This document shows, one piece after another, positions 1 through 8,723 of a stretch of 64,000 nucleotides of DNA. Positions within the stretch are counted from its first letter, which is position 1. Each line of letters begins with the position of its first letter. The position numbers were made by a program, and so were the translations under genes. The stretch lies in NCBI GenBank assembly GCA_017347465.1, contig AP021858.1, forward strand, positions 2,622,472 to 2,686,471, read 5' to 3'. This DNA is from Candidatus Nitrosymbiomonas proteolyticus (GTDB lineage Bacteria; Armatimonadota; Fimbriimonadia; Fimbriimonadales; Fimbriimonadaceae). The notes under the pieces were generated by a model, which saw only the letters and a program-made list of their open reading frames with translations, was not told the DNA's origin and did not search any database.

Positions 1-1074
1 GCACCGCTCCCGCACCTCCTCGCCTTGCCACTCTACCGGGTATCTCACATTGAATAGCAGCACGAGCTTGCCGAGGTGAGATCTGACGATGCCGAGGTTG
101 GAGGTCAGGTCCTCAGAAACCTCGTCGCGGCCATGAATCCCCAAACCGACCCCGGAGATGTGGCACAGATCGAGAAGCGATTCGAGACTGGCGCGCTCTT
201 CTACGGGAGCGATTTCGACGAGAGCCCGAAGCAGTCGCGTCGCCGCGGAATCGCCCCGATGAGGAGCAGCCCCGTGCGCGGCCTTGCCCTTCGCCAACAG
301 GTGCAAGTCATCTCCGTTCCAATGCCAGCGCAGGTTAGCATCCCAGTAGTCGCCCAGGGCAGATTCGACGCTGGCCCGGTGCGCGCTATCGACCCCGACC
401 ACAGCCTCGCAGCGATCGATCACGATATTGGGCCGCTGTCCTCCTGACATCGATTTCAGTTCGATGGACCCCTGAGGCAAGGGGCCCTCGACGGTGAGGT
501 TGGCGATCCCCTTTTCGGCGTGATAGAGCGGCCAGCCTGAGTCTGGTGCGAGCCCGAAATCGGGAGGCGCCTGACTGAGGTTGTAGTGAGCAAGGCATCG
601 CATTCCCGACTCTTCGTTGCAGCCGAACACCATCCGAAATCGCGCCTTGAGTTCGGGGCACGCAACTTGAACCGCCCGCATGGCATACAGCATCGCCATC
701 GTCGGACCCTTGTCGTCGGTCGATCCCCTCGCATAGAGGTAGCCGTCATCGACCGTCGCTCCGAACGGTTCGTACTTCCAGCCGGGGCCGGTCGGCACTA
801 CGTCGAGGTGTCCGAATGCGGCAATGGATCTGTCTCCCTCTCCGAATTCGCCATAACCCGCAAAGCCTTCAAGGTCCTCGGTCTTCATCTCCCAATTGCG
901 GCAGAGTTCGAGGGCAAGGTCGAGGGCGTCTCGGACCGGGCCTCCAAACGGCGCTCCAGGTTGGGGCTCCCCTTCGATCGAGGGGATGCGGAGCATCCGT
1001 TGGGTATCGGCCAGCAGCCCTGCTTCGTTTTCGCGCAGCCACTTCTGCGCTCGTTCCACTTCCGGCGACAGCAT
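1..1074 (-). CDS. M20-family dipeptidase (Sapep/PepV-like), C-terminus beyond window edge
   Basis: A zinc-dependent di/tripeptidase, probably cytoplasmic, hydrolysing short peptides. Reading down from the ATG at 1074, the N-terminal segment resembles other M20 proteins; HLDVVPTG carries the first metal-ligand His and the Asp two residues on, GSTDDKGP carries the bridging Asp, and GCNEESG carries the catalytic Glu pair. A dimerisation-type lid domain follows, and the last readable part (ISGVGLGIHGRDE, then LLFNVRYP) resumes the catalytic domain. About 358 codons are visible of an expected 450-470, so the end is cut off only by the window. It is divergent from galK, 43 bp away. Dipeptidase rather than aminoacylase or succinyl-diaminopimelate desuccinylase is the better call because of the HLDVVPxG and GSxDDKGP motif pair, but the exact substrate is not readable. 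Confidence 0.85.
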   Translation of the reverse strand, partial: MLSPEVERAQKWLRENEAGLLADTQRMLRIPSIEGEPQPGAPFGGPVRDALDLALELCRNWEMKTEDLEGFAGYGEFGEGDRSIAAFGHLDVVPTGPGWKYEPFGATVDDGYLYARGSTDDKGPTMAMLYAMRAVQVACPELKARFRMVFGCNEESGMRCLAHYNLSQAPPDFGLAPDSGWPLYHAEKGIANLTVEGPLPQGSIELKSMSGGQRPNIVIDRCEAVVGVDSAHRASVESALGDYWDANLRWHWNGDDLHLLAKGKAAHGAAPHRGDSAATRLLRALVEIAPVEERASLESLLDLCHISGVGLGIHGRDEVSEDLTSNLGIVRSHLGKLVLLFNVRYPVEWQGEEVRERC

Positions 1075-1117
1075 CCGTCGAGGTTACCTACCTCGCTTCC
1101 CCCTGAGCAGGGGTTCC

Positions 1118-2269
1118 ATGAGGTATCCCTTGCCCATGCTTCAAGAACGAGCTGCCCGGCTTTTCGCCGAGCGCTTCGGACGCGCGCCGGAAGGCGTGGC
1201 CTATGCGCCGGGAAGGGTCAACCTGATCGGGGAACACACGGACTACAACGAGGGGTTCGTGCTCCCGACCGCGATCGACCGGGGGATTGCGGTGGCGTTC
1301 TGTCGCAGCGAGGGGCCGAGCGTCTTCGTTTCGAGCCGATATGGAGAGGCGGAACCGTTCTTTGCCCGAAAGCCAGAGCACGGCATCGCGCGGGATTGGG
1401 CCCGATACGCGGCAGGCATGGCGTGGGCGCTCCAACAGGAGTTTGAGGCCCCGATTGCGGACGTATGGGCACTCACCGACGCGGACCTTCCGGCAGGATC
1501 GGGACTCAGCAGCAGCGCTGCCTTGGAGGTGGCGGTAGGGCTGGCGCTTTGCCGGGCGTCGGAACTGGAGATCGCGCCGAAGAAGCTCGCTTTGCTGGCT
1601 CAACGAGCCGAATCCGAGTATGTGGGCGTCCGATGCGGCGTGATGGATATGTTCGCGATCGCCCTTTCGCAGAAGGGGAGCGCGCTGTTTCTGGACACGA
1701 GGAGCTTGGAGTTCGAGCACTTACCGTTGCCGCAAGGAGTCTCGATTGCGATTCTCGACACGGGTGTGCGGCGGGAGCTCGCGGGGTCTGCCTACAATCA
1801 GCGGCGCGAAGAGTGCTCGCAGGCCGCGGTGGCGCTGGGCGTGGCATCGCTCCGGGACTCGGACGAGGGGATGCTTGGCGCAAGCCCACTCCTGAGCGAC
1901 CTCTTACTCCGGCGAGCGCGTCACGTGATCCGTGAGAACCGTAGGTGCAAGGACTTCGCGGCGGCGCTCCGGGCCCACTCGACAGAGCCTTTGGGGCGTT
2001 TGCTCAGGGAGAGCCACGCGAGCCTGAGGGACGATTTTGAGGTAAGCTCGCCTGAGCTGGATGCGATGGTTGAGTGCGCCGTAGGGGCCAGTGGGTGTCT
2101 CGGCGCGCGGATGACAGGCGCAGGCTTCGGTGGGTCGTGCCTTGCGCTCGTGGAGAGCGAGCGGGCGGGTGGATTCTTCGAAGAAGTACGCGCCGCATAT
2201 TTCCAACGGACTGGAATCGAAGGGGAGATATGGGTGTGTCAAAGCGGGACCTCCGCAACCGTAACTTGA
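1118..2269 (+). CDS. galK: Galactokinase
   Basis: Phosphorylates alpha-D-galactose to galactose-1-phosphate in the Leloir pathway (GHMP kinase fold, cytoplasmic). The galactokinase signature GRVNLIGEHTDYN lies near residue 30, the ATP-binding GHMP loop LPAGSGLSSSAALE near 125-138, and the third motif GARMTGAGFGGSCLAL near 345. Length 383 aa is normal. Two ATGs compete: 1118, and 1136, which has GAGG 12 nt upstream and begins MLQERAARLF; the longer form is given. No other Leloir gene (galT, galE) is adjacent, so in this window galK stands alone between a peptidase and a small regulator. Confidence 0.95.
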   Translation: MRYPLPMLQERAARLFAERFGRAPEGVAYAPGRVNLIGEHTDYNEGFVLPTAIDRGIAVAFCRSEGPSVFVSSRYGEAEPFFARKPEHGIARDWARYAAGMAWALQQEFEAPIADVWALTDADLPAGSGLSSSAALEVAVGLALCRASELEIAPKKLALLAQRAESEYVGVRCGVMDMFAIALSQKGSALFLDTRSLEFEHLPLPQGVSIAILDTGVRRELAGSAYNQRREECSQAAVALGVASLRDSDEGMLGASPLLSDLLLRRARHVIRENRRCKDFAAALRAHSTEPLGRLLRESHASLRDDFEVSSPELDAMVECAVGASGCLGARMTGAGFGGSCLALVESERAGGFFEEVRAAYFQRTGIEGEIWVCQSGTSATVT

Positions 2270-2566
2270 TGGCTCGGCCGCACCGAATGGGCCCGGGCCA
2301 AGTTCGCCGGGAACTTCGGCAGGGTTTTGCTCTTCCATCTGTTGGGAACCATCTTTCGGCAACAGGTCTGCCACCGACGCCGGAGATCGGACCGTTGAGT
2401 ACATTGGAGCCGAGCGTGGAGTTGACCCGTACCGTTGCCGAAGTCCGCACGATTGCCGGGGTTAGACGATTTTTCCGGAGTTTTGCCGAATCCATCTCAA
2501 ATCACGCCTCCTTCTATGGAAAGAAGGGTGTAGGCGGTCAGTTGAAGATTAGTGAGGGGTGGGTTA

Positions 2567-2839
2567 ATGGCAATGCCTAGCGCATCGAGATCGGACAACG
2601 GCAAACGAGGAGTACGCTTGACCAAGCGGGAGATCGAGGTTTTGAGCCTGATCGCCCAGGGTCACAGCAGCAAGGAAGCGGCTGACGTGCTTTTCGTTTC
2701 CAAGCGGACCGTCGATTTTCATCTTGCGAATATCTACGATAAGCTGCAAGTGAACAATCGCGTCCAAGCGTTCAGGGCGGCCACGCGACTCGGCTTGATT
2801 CCTTTCGAGCCGGTGTTTGGCGTGGGACCCCGCGACTGA
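2567..2839 (+). CDS. Small LuxR/GerE-type HTH regulator, stand-alone DNA-binding domain
   Basis: A 90-residue protein that is essentially only a GerE-type helix-turn-helix: LTKREIEVLSLIAQGHSSKEAADVLF followed by the recognition helix VSKRTVDFHLANIYDKLQV, ending in the usual NNRVQAFRAATRLGLI. There is no receiver, PAS or autoinducer domain. The start at 2567 is chosen because GAGGGG lies 7 nt upstream. It presumably binds DNA as a dimer; its target and signal cannot be inferred. The preceding 297 bp has no gene; it contains a short CCTTCT...AGAAGG inverted repeat around 2510-2530 that might be regulatory. Confidence 0.85.
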   Translation: MAMPSASRSDNGKRGVRLTKREIEVLSLIAQGHSSKEAADVLFVSKRTVDFHLANIYDKLQVNNRVQAFRAATRLGLIPFEPVFGVGPRD

Positions 2840-2932
2840 ACCACCGACACAATCGAATACTGGCAAGACGGCGCTCCGAGGTAACTCGGGCGCTTGTCTT
2901 TTTTGGGATGGGGGCGAGTCCATAATCTACGC

Positions 2933-3433
2933 ATGTCGCAGGAGTCGCTCGGATACGTTTGCGCGGACGACGTGCGTGCCGCAAGGGTCGAGGGATCGAC
3001 GACGCTGAGGGTCGAAGTGCGGGATCAGCTCTGCGTCCTTTCGGCGTCCATCAAGCGGGCGTTTCCGGGGTCGAACCCGAACGAATACTTCTCCGTGGTC
3101 GATGGGTCGGGCAAAGAGGTGTTCTTGTTGCACCGCTTGGAGGGGTTGGATAGTGCCAGTCGGGAGCTATTCGTCGAATCGCTCGACCGAAGATACTTCA
3201 CACCCAAGATTCTGCGAATCGCCTCATTGAAGCAAGATGGGGGGATGTGGCTGTTCGAGGTTGAGACCCAGCGGGGCCCGACGCACTTCTATGTTCGGAA
3301 CTGGCGCGAGAGCGCCCATGAGATCGCCCACGACAAGCTCTTGATCCTCAGCATCGATGGGCAGCGCTACGTGATTCCAAAGGTGAGCGAAATCGATGCG
3401 CGAAGCCAAGCCTACTTGGACGAGGTTTATTAG
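2933..3433 (+). CDS. DUF1854-family protein
   Basis: A 166-residue protein matching the DUF1854 pattern: an N-terminal beta-rich half (RAFPGSNPNEYFSVVDGSGKEV), then HRLEGLDSASRELFVESLDRRYFTPKI, the conserved ETQRGPTHFYVRNW centre, and a C-terminal ILSIDGQRYVIPKVSEIDARS. The family has no assigned biochemical function that I can state; members are often next to ABC-transporter or cyanophycin genes, which is not the case here. The start ATG at 2933 follows CATAAT by 6 nt with no Shine-Dalgarno sequence, so the message may be leaderless. It overlaps the next gene (ComF family) by 38 bp. Confidence 0.75.
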   Translation: MSQESLGYVCADDVRAARVEGSTTLRVEVRDQLCVLSASIKRAFPGSNPNEYFSVVDGSGKEVFLLHRLEGLDSASRELFVESLDRRYFTPKILRIASLKQDGGMWLFEVETQRGPTHFYVRNWRESAHEIAHDKLLILSIDGQRYVIPKVSEIDARSQAYLDEVY

Positions 3434-4058
3434 GCGATTCCTCGACACCGCTTATGCGCCGAGATGCGGCCTTTGCGCGGTGCTCGGCGAGGGCGGGATT
3501 TGCTCGGTGTGCTTTTCCGACTTCGAGCCGTTTCCTGCTGGGGATGAAGAAGAGGGCCGGGGAGAGATGTCTCCCCATGTCCGGTCCACCGCGATCGCGT
3601 TCCGGTACGAGGGCCGCGCGTCGCAAGCCGTCCAGCGGCTCAAGTACAGCCGAGTCACGAGCCTTGCTGAGGAGATGGCGCGACTGCTCGCGGAGGCGTT
3701 CGACACCAGCGGCATTCCCCAACCCGACGCCTTTGTGCCCGTGCCGATTCACTGGACTCGGTGGTGCGCGAGGGGGTTCAACCAGTCCGAACTCCTCTGC
3801 ACGCAACTAAATTGTGCGAAAGTGCGATCCGATCTGCTCCGGAGGGTCCGCGCGACGAGGTCACAGGCGGGACTTACCCTCGAAGAGCGGCGTACCAACC
3901 TTCGGGGAGCGTTTCGGGCTTCGGCCGAAGTTAAGGGCGCATCGCTGGTCCTCGTCGACGACGTTCGCACTTCGGGCGCAACGGCGATCGAGTGCGCGAG
4001 GACGCTTCTGGAGGCGGGCGCGATCGACGTGTCCCTGCTTGCGTTTTCGGGCGCTTAG
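3396..4058 (+). CDS. ComF-family phosphoribosyltransferase-like protein
   Basis: Double-zinc-ribbon plus phosphoribosyltransferase fold, 220 aa. The N-terminus has the CGLC and CSVC cysteine pairs (residues about 25-40) of the ComF zinc module; the C-terminal half has FVPVPIHWTRWCARGFNQSELL and the PRPP-binding loop LVLVDDVRTSGAT near 190. In competent bacteria ComF helps move single-stranded DNA inward with ComEC; many homologues in non-competent species have unknown roles. It overlaps the upstream DUF1854 gene, suggesting co-transcription, and is convergent with hpf (1 bp apart). No competence pilus gene is visible nearby. Confidence 0.85.
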   Translation: MREAKPTWTRFIRRFLDTAYAPRCGLCAVLGEGGICSVCFSDFEPFPAGDEEEGRGEMSPHVRSTAIAFRYEGRASQAVQRLKYSRVTSLAEEMARLLAEAFDTSGIPQPDAFVPVPIHWTRWCARGFNQSELLCTQLNCAKVRSDLLRRVRATRSQAGLTLEERRTNLRGAFRASAEVKGASLVLVDDVRTSGATAIECARTLLEAGAIDVSLLAFSGA

Positions 4059-4059
4059 C

Positions 4060-4608
4060 TCATTCGGGCTTCAGCAACCCGTACTTGCCGTCCTTCCTGC
4101 GGTAAAGAACCTCGATCTGGTTTGAGTCCTCGTTGCGGAAAACGAAGAAGCTATGGTCGATCATTTCGAGTTGCAGCGCGGCCTCTTCGATCGAAATCGG
4201 CTTCGTCAGAAAGGCCTTTCGTTCGGCGATGGTGGGCGCGTGGTCGTGGGCTTCGTCCTCGTGAACCTCTTCGAACGCCGGTGGGATGACCTGGCCGCGC
4301 TTTCGATGCCGGTCGATCAGCCTCTTTTTGAACTGACGAAGCTTCCGCTCGATTCTTTCGGCGGCCTTATCGATGGCAGCCCGAACGTTGGCGTCGCGTT
4401 CTTCGCTACGGAAGAAGATTCCGTCGGCGTGGACGGTAAGTTCGATTCGGTGCTGAGGGAGGCTGCCTTTGCCCTCCTCCCGATGAACGAGTTCGACCTT
4501 GGAGGCCGAGTGAAAATACCGACCCAGCTTGGCGAGCTTCTTGGCTGCGTACTCGCGATCCTTTTCAGAAACATTGCCGTCTGCGTTTCGAACCAACACT
4601 TCCAACAT
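4060..4608 (-). CDS. hpf: Ribosome hibernation promoting factor, long form
   Basis: Ribosome-associated inhibitor (S30AE/YfiA family) that dimerises 70S ribosomes in stationary phase. The N-terminal S30AE domain (residues 1-110) includes the HRIELTVHADG strand and a basic helix AAIDKAAERIERKLRQFKKR; the C-terminal dimerisation domain (about 125-180) has the hallmark IEEAALQLEMIDHSFFVFRN and YRRKDGKYGLL. Length 182 aa matches the long form that makes 100S dimers alone. AAGGAG lies 7 nt before the ATG at 4608, which fixes the start; the reading frame extends further upstream but without a good ribosome site. It is only 4 bp from ispDF on the same strand. Confidence 0.95.
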   Translation of the reverse strand: MLEVLVRNADGNVSEKDREYAAKKLAKLGRYFHSASKVELVHREEGKGSLPQHRIELTVHADGIFFRSEERDANVRAAIDKAAERIERKLRQFKKRLIDRHRKRGQVIPPAFEEVHEDEAHDHAPTIAERKAFLTKPISIEEAALQLEMIDHSFFVFRNEDSNQIEVLYRRKDGKYGLLKPE

Positions 4609-4612
4609 GGGG

Positions 4613-5746
4613 TTACTCCTTATGCGTCCTGACCAGTGTTGCGACTGCATGGGCCGCGATGCCCTCGCGCCTGCCCAAAGCTCCGAGACCTTCCGCCGTG
4701 GTCGCTTTCACGCTCAACCGGCCAGCTTCGATCCCGAGCGCGGTTGCGAGATTCTCTCGCATCTCATTTCTACGCTCTCCCAGGCGAGGAGATTCTGCGA
4801 TCACCGTCGCATCGATGTTCGAGATTGCCCACCCCAAGTCCTTCACCGTTCGCGATGCGAAGGCGAGGAAGTCTCGGGACGGGGCGTTTCTCCATTCAGG
4901 GTCGGAGTTGGGAAAGTGCGTCCCGATATCTCCGCACCCGACCGCTCCGAGGAGGGCGTCGACGATTGCATGCGCGAGCACGTCTGCGTCGGAATGGCCT
5001 TCAAGCCCACGCTCCCCTTCAAAGCGGGAGCACCCGAGCCACAGCGGGCGGCTGGGGTCGGGGGCAAAGGCGTGGATGTCGTATCCGAATCCCGTTCGGG
5101 TCTCGGAACGCTCGGCGAGCCTCTGGGCCAGCGAGAGGTCCTCGGGGCGAGTGACTTTCAGATTCACGGCTTCGCCTTGCACTACTTGAGGTTCTACCCC
5201 GGCGGCCAGGAGCAGCGCCACCTCGTCTTGCGCGTCGGCCACGGAACCGTCGAAGGCGCGCTTCATCCATTCGCGGGTCGCACCTTGGGGGGTCTGCATG
5301 AGCCTAAGGCCGTTGCGATCAAGCAGGCGCAACCCTCCCGACTCTTCCCGAACGGCGTCCGAGGGCGTCACGCCCGGCGCGGCAGCCCCCGAGAGACCTA
5401 TCCCTTCGATCACCCGCGAAATCAAGCCGTGGGATACGAACGGACGGGCGGCGTCGTGAATGAGGAGTACGTCGGCGTCGGCGCTGAGAGACTCGAAGGC
5501 GATGCGGGAGCTTTCGGCGCGCGTCTCCCCGCCGGCCACGACGAAAGCCGCCTCCTGGGCAAGGGCCGCGATCGCGGCGAGGTTGGTTGCGGACGCCACG
5601 ATGCCAACCTCAGCGACCTCGGGGTGCGAAAGAAACGTGTCGAACGACCAACGCCAAAGGGGCTTGCCCCCAAGGGTCGTGAGCACCTTATCCCCGCCGA
5701 ACCGGCTTCCGGAACCGGCGGCTAAGAGGGCGCATGCGACTTTCAT
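4613..5746 (-). CDS. ispDF: Bifunctional IspD/IspF (MEP-pathway isoprenoid synthesis)
   Basis: A fusion of two non-consecutive MEP-pathway enzymes. The N-terminal IspD part (residues 1-215) has the nucleotidyltransferase glycine-rich start LLAAGSGSRFGGDKV and the IHDAARPFVS motif: it makes 4-diphosphocytidyl-2-C-methyl-erythritol from CTP and MEP. The C-terminal IspF part (about 218-377) starts GYDIHAF with the zinc-binding Asp and His, continues GHSDADVLAHAIVDALLGA and IGTHFPNSDP, and ends with the conserved KATTAEGLGALGRREGI; it makes the cyclic diphosphate. Fusion of the two is known in several phyla and may channel via IspE. The neighbouring upstream PIN/TRAM gene is a conserved partner, as in Firmicutes. 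Confidence 0.95.
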   Translation of the reverse strand: MKVACALLAAGSGSRFGGDKVLTTLGGKPLWRWSFDTFLSHPEVAEVGIVASATNLAAIAALAQEAAFVVAGGETRAESSRIAFESLSADADVLLIHDAARPFVSHGLISRVIEGIGLSGAAAPGVTPSDAVREESGGLRLLDRNGLRLMQTPQGATREWMKRAFDGSVADAQDEVALLLAAGVEPQVVQGEAVNLKVTRPEDLSLAQRLAERSETRTGFGYDIHAFAPDPSRPLWLGCSRFEGERGLEGHSDADVLAHAIVDALLGAVGCGDIGTHFPNSDPEWRNAPSRDFLAFASRTVKDLGWAISNIDATVIAESPRLGERRNEMRENLATALGIEAGRLSVKATTAEGLGALGRREGIAAHAVATLVRTHKE

Positions 5747-5787
5747 GGCGGTTCGTCGGCGGGTTTACCCCGGAACCGACCGGAAAG

Positions 5788-6978
5788 TCAGAACCCCTTG
5801 CCGTAGGATTGCGTCCGCTTGCGGATGTCTCCGCGTTTGCGAGCGAGTTCGGGGTCGTCGTTCTTCCGGTTGTCGGGCTCACCGTCATGCGCGGACTGGA
5901 AGTCGATCTCGGCAAAGATCATCTTGCCGCGCTCGGTCTGGATGACTTGAGTTACGGTAACGTCCACGTCGGTACCGAGGAACTCCTTGCCCCCATCGAC
6001 GACGACCATCGTCCCGTCTTCGAGGTAGCCGATCCCTTGACCCGGCTGGTTTCCTTCGCGGACGATGTGGAGGTAAAGACCTTCCTTGGGCATCACGTTG
6101 GCGCGCATCGCCATCGCGAGGTCGTTGATGCTCAGGACTCGTACCGCCTGAATGCTCGCGACGCGGTTGAGGTTGAAATCGTTCGTGATGATGTCTGCGC
6201 CGAGCGCCTTGGCGAGTCGCACCAACCTCGAATCGACCCCGTCGTTGAGATCAGGCGCGAGCCGGTCGTGGATTCGGACTTCGAGCGGGAAGTCCGCTTC
6301 GAGATGCCGGAGAATATCGAGCCCCCGCCGACCTCGCTGGCGTCGGAGAGGATCGTGGCTGTCGGCGATGTACTGCAGTTCATCGAGTACGAATCCGGGG
6401 ACGTACAACTGCCCTTCGAGGAACCCTGTACGGGCGAGGTCGTAAATCCGGCCGTCGATGAGGACGTTCGTATCGAGGATGCGAAGACCCCTTCGACCGC
6501 GGCGGGTGCTGCCCTTATACCAGGGGAGGATTTCGGCCATGGAGTTCAGGGCATAAACCGAGAGCGCGGAGAACCCAAGCGTGAGGCCGATCACGGCGAG
6601 CGGGATGTAGATTCCGAGGTTGAGCGAATTGAGGAGCAGCAGGAACGGCATCGAGGTGATGATCCCTGCAAAAGTCCCAAGGAACAGGGTGACTCGTTCG
6701 CCGGTGTCCATCGTGACCCACCACTCGGCCACTTTGTCGCCGACCAGTACGAACGTCCGCGCCAGTCCCGCTCCCGCGACAAGCCCAAGCACGCCGAAGG
6801 CAAGTTGGGTGATCGGTGAGTTCGCCCCTGAATAGCCGAGGTTGTCCTGCTCGCCTGGATTGATGAGCATCGCGACCCAGCGGTAGATGGCATCGAGCGC
6901 CATCGGGGACGCAACCGCAAAGGCGACGCCTCCCGCGACCGTCAGGATCACGATGAATACTTTCTGTCTGCGTGACAA
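5788..6978 (-). CDS. Membrane-anchored PIN/TRAM-domain protein (YacL-like)
   Basis: A 396-residue putative RNase. Four hydrophobic segments (about 7-25, 56-80, 95-115, 120-143) anchor it; a PIN nuclease domain begins at about 167 with ILDTNVLIDGRI, keeps acidic residues in GFVLDELQ and GADIITNDFNLN, and is followed by a TRAM RNA-binding domain (about 310-365: YLEDGTMVVVDGGKEFLG). The start is a TTG at 6978 preceded by AAGGA 9 nt upstream; no in-frame ATG fits better. The gene order PIN/TRAM then IspD-IspF mirrors yacL-ispD-ispF in Bacillus-type genomes. The RNA target is unknown. The tail is charged and probably disordered. Confidence 0.9.
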   Translation of the reverse strand: MSRRQKVFIVILTVAGGVAFAVASPMALDAIYRWVAMLINPGEQDNLGYSGANSPITQLAFGVLGLVAGAGLARTFVLVGDKVAEWWVTMDTGERVTLFLGTFAGIITSMPFLLLLNSLNLGIYIPLAVIGLTLGFSALSVYALNSMAEILPWYKGSTRRGRRGLRILDTNVLIDGRIYDLARTGFLEGQLYVPGFVLDELQYIADSHDPLRRQRGRRGLDILRHLEADFPLEVRIHDRLAPDLNDGVDSRLVRLAKALGADIITNDFNLNRVASIQAVRVLSINDLAMAMRANVMPKEGLYLHIVREGNQPGQGIGYLEDGTMVVVDGGKEFLGTDVDVTVTQVIQTERGKMIFAEIDFQSAHDGEPDNRKNDDPELARKRGDIRKRTQSYGKGF

Positions 6979-7007
6979 CCGCTTGATTCCTTAGTTGTAA
7001 ATCTTCC

Positions 7008-8438
7008 TTACATTGTAGGCCGCTTTTTCAAAGACTCAAGGACTTCAATTTTCGCACCGTCCAAAAACGTGAACAAGTAGGCATCTTCGACAGAGCCCTG
7101 GCTCAACTTGATATGTCCCGGCGAGACTAGGAGTGTGGGCCTCGTGGCATCGACTCCGAACCACCGCTTGCCGTCGAAGACCTCGCACCATGCGTGGTAA
7201 TAGAATGCACCGTCTTGGTACACGAGCCCGCTGACCAACCGTGTCGGAATCCCGGTTGCCCGCAGGAGCGCGGCTGTGAGGATGGCGTAGTCGCGGCAGA
7301 CTCCCTCCTTCGTCGCAAGGACTTCCCTTGCGTCTCGCAAAACCCCGATCCCGGCGTTGGGGCTCATTTCCCGGTTGACCCACCTGACCACGGTCAGGGT
7401 CGCAGAAGAAAGACGCGAATCTTGGCCGATGATGCCGCTCGCCAACTTGCCTATGTTGGGGTCGTCCGAAGGGATCAGCATCGAGGGCCGCACCCACTTC
7501 TGGGCAAACTGCGCAGCGGACGAAATCGTGGCTTCGCTTTCGAGCGGGAACGGCCACGGATGCGTTTCGACGGTCCACGACGAGTCCTCTTCCTTGAGGC
7601 TCTGGTGGTCGTCTCCCGGCGCCCGTGAGAGATCGACGCCGGAGATTCTCAGACGCAATCGCCGCAACTCGGACGGGTTGGGTATGGGCTTGTCAGGGAC
7701 GATGCGGCTGAGGCTCGCGAGGTCGCGGAACTCGCCCCCTTCGCTTGCGGCGAGGGCCTCCTCTCGGGTCGCGGGGATCATCAACATCCCCATCGGGCCT
7801 TCGATCTTGATGAGGTCGCCCTTCGCGCTGAGATAAACCTTCGAGACCGCGCGAGGTTCGCTGACTTCAATGAGGGTCGCTTGAACCTCTACGCCGTTCA
7901 CCTGAGCCTGCACCGGCCCGACTAGCTTGGCGGTGGTCTTGACGAGGGTCACGGTCATGGGGTCGAAAACGTAGTAGGACTGGGACGATCCCTGGCTGAG
8001 GCCGGAGGTCAGGAGGGCTTGAACTGCGTCGTCGGTGACGGGAGCGTCTTCCGGGAGGTCGAGGGTCTTGGTGGTGAGATTGCCCGAATTGTCCACGGCA
8101 ACGCGGATTTCTTTGCCGAGGAAGGTGGCTTCTATTTTCTGGGATCGGCCGCCGCTCTCCACTTGAAAGCGCATCGACCGCGTTGCGCCTTTGGCGTCGT
8201 TCCAGGTGGAGCCTTCGATCTGAAGTCCTAGGGCCGCGCCGAGCATTTTCGCGTCGAATCGGGTCGTCGAGTCGGTACGGCGAAACACCTCGCCCCCCAC
8301 GTTCTCTTCGTGAACCGCCGTCCGGACATACCCGACCTTCATACCCTGGAGGTGGATCGTCAGGAAGGTCTCGTCTGCCCACGTTAGGGAGACCAGAGCC
8401 AGGAGAAAGAGGACCCAACGAAGCTTCATTCCGTTCAT
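7008..8438 (-). CDS. Exported transglutaminase-like cysteine protease-fold protein
   Basis: A 476-residue protein with a signal peptide (MNGMKLRWVLFLLALVSLTWA) and a long N-terminal region of unknown fold. The C-terminal transglutaminase core contains the catalytic Cys in TKEGVCRDYAILTAALLRA, the His in YYHAWCEVFDG and the Asp in WFGVDATRP. Such proteins are often peptidases or protein cross-linkers; the actual reaction cannot be read. Starts at 8438 and 8429 are equivalent; upstream in-frame extension lacks a signal. It stands alone, divergent from topA, with a 285-bp intergenic region. Confidence 0.8.
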   Translation of the reverse strand: MNGMKLRWVLFLLALVSLTWADETFLTIHLQGMKVGYVRTAVHEENVGGEVFRRTDSTTRFDAKMLGAALGLQIEGSTWNDAKGATRSMRFQVESGGRSQKIEATFLGKEIRVAVDNSGNLTTKTLDLPEDAPVTDDAVQALLTSGLSQGSSQSYYVFDPMTVTLVKTTAKLVGPVQAQVNGVEVQATLIEVSEPRAVSKVYLSAKGDLIKIEGPMGMLMIPATREEALAASEGGEFRDLASLSRIVPDKPIPNPSELRRLRLRISGVDLSRAPGDDHQSLKEEDSSWTVETHPWPFPLESEATISSAAQFAQKWVRPSMLIPSDDPNIGKLASGIIGQDSRLSSATLTVVRWVNREMSPNAGIGVLRDAREVLATKEGVCRDYAILTAALLRATGIPTRLVSGLVYQDGAFYYHAWCEVFDGKRWFGVDATRPTLLVSPGHIKLSQGSVEDAYLFTFLDGAKIEVLESLKKRPTM

Positions 8439-8596
8439 TGTGATGGCGAACCGTACCCTAGAGACGAACAATGAGGCCCAGGTTCTTCGTTCCCTGCCGC
8501 AAAGGGAGTCCCAATGACCCGGCAAAAAACGCGCTCTGGAGGAAACCCTTTGAGGGTTTGGGGCGTCCAAACGGCTCGGAACCGGTTGACCGGGCA

Positions 8597-8627
8597 TTGA
8601 CACAGCGGACCTATGGACCGGTAGCAT
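8597..8627 (+). promoter_or_regulatory. Possible topA promoter
   Basis: A perfect TTGACA (8597-8602) is followed after 19 bp by TAGCAT (8622-8627), about 97 bp before the topA start. The spacer is longer than ideal, so this is tentative. The rest of the 285-bp divergent region shows no gene. Confidence 0.3.
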
Positions 8628-8723
8628 CGCAAGCGCTCGGCTGACCGGGTCCGCCTAGAGAAAACGGGCGATCAACCGATTTGCTGGATGAAGCCAAGTC
8701 CCCAACCTTCAAAAACCTGAACC

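Noticed and set aside
4529-5725. A 398-residue plus-strand frame
   Set aside because: Antisense to ispDF and hpf, which are both clear.
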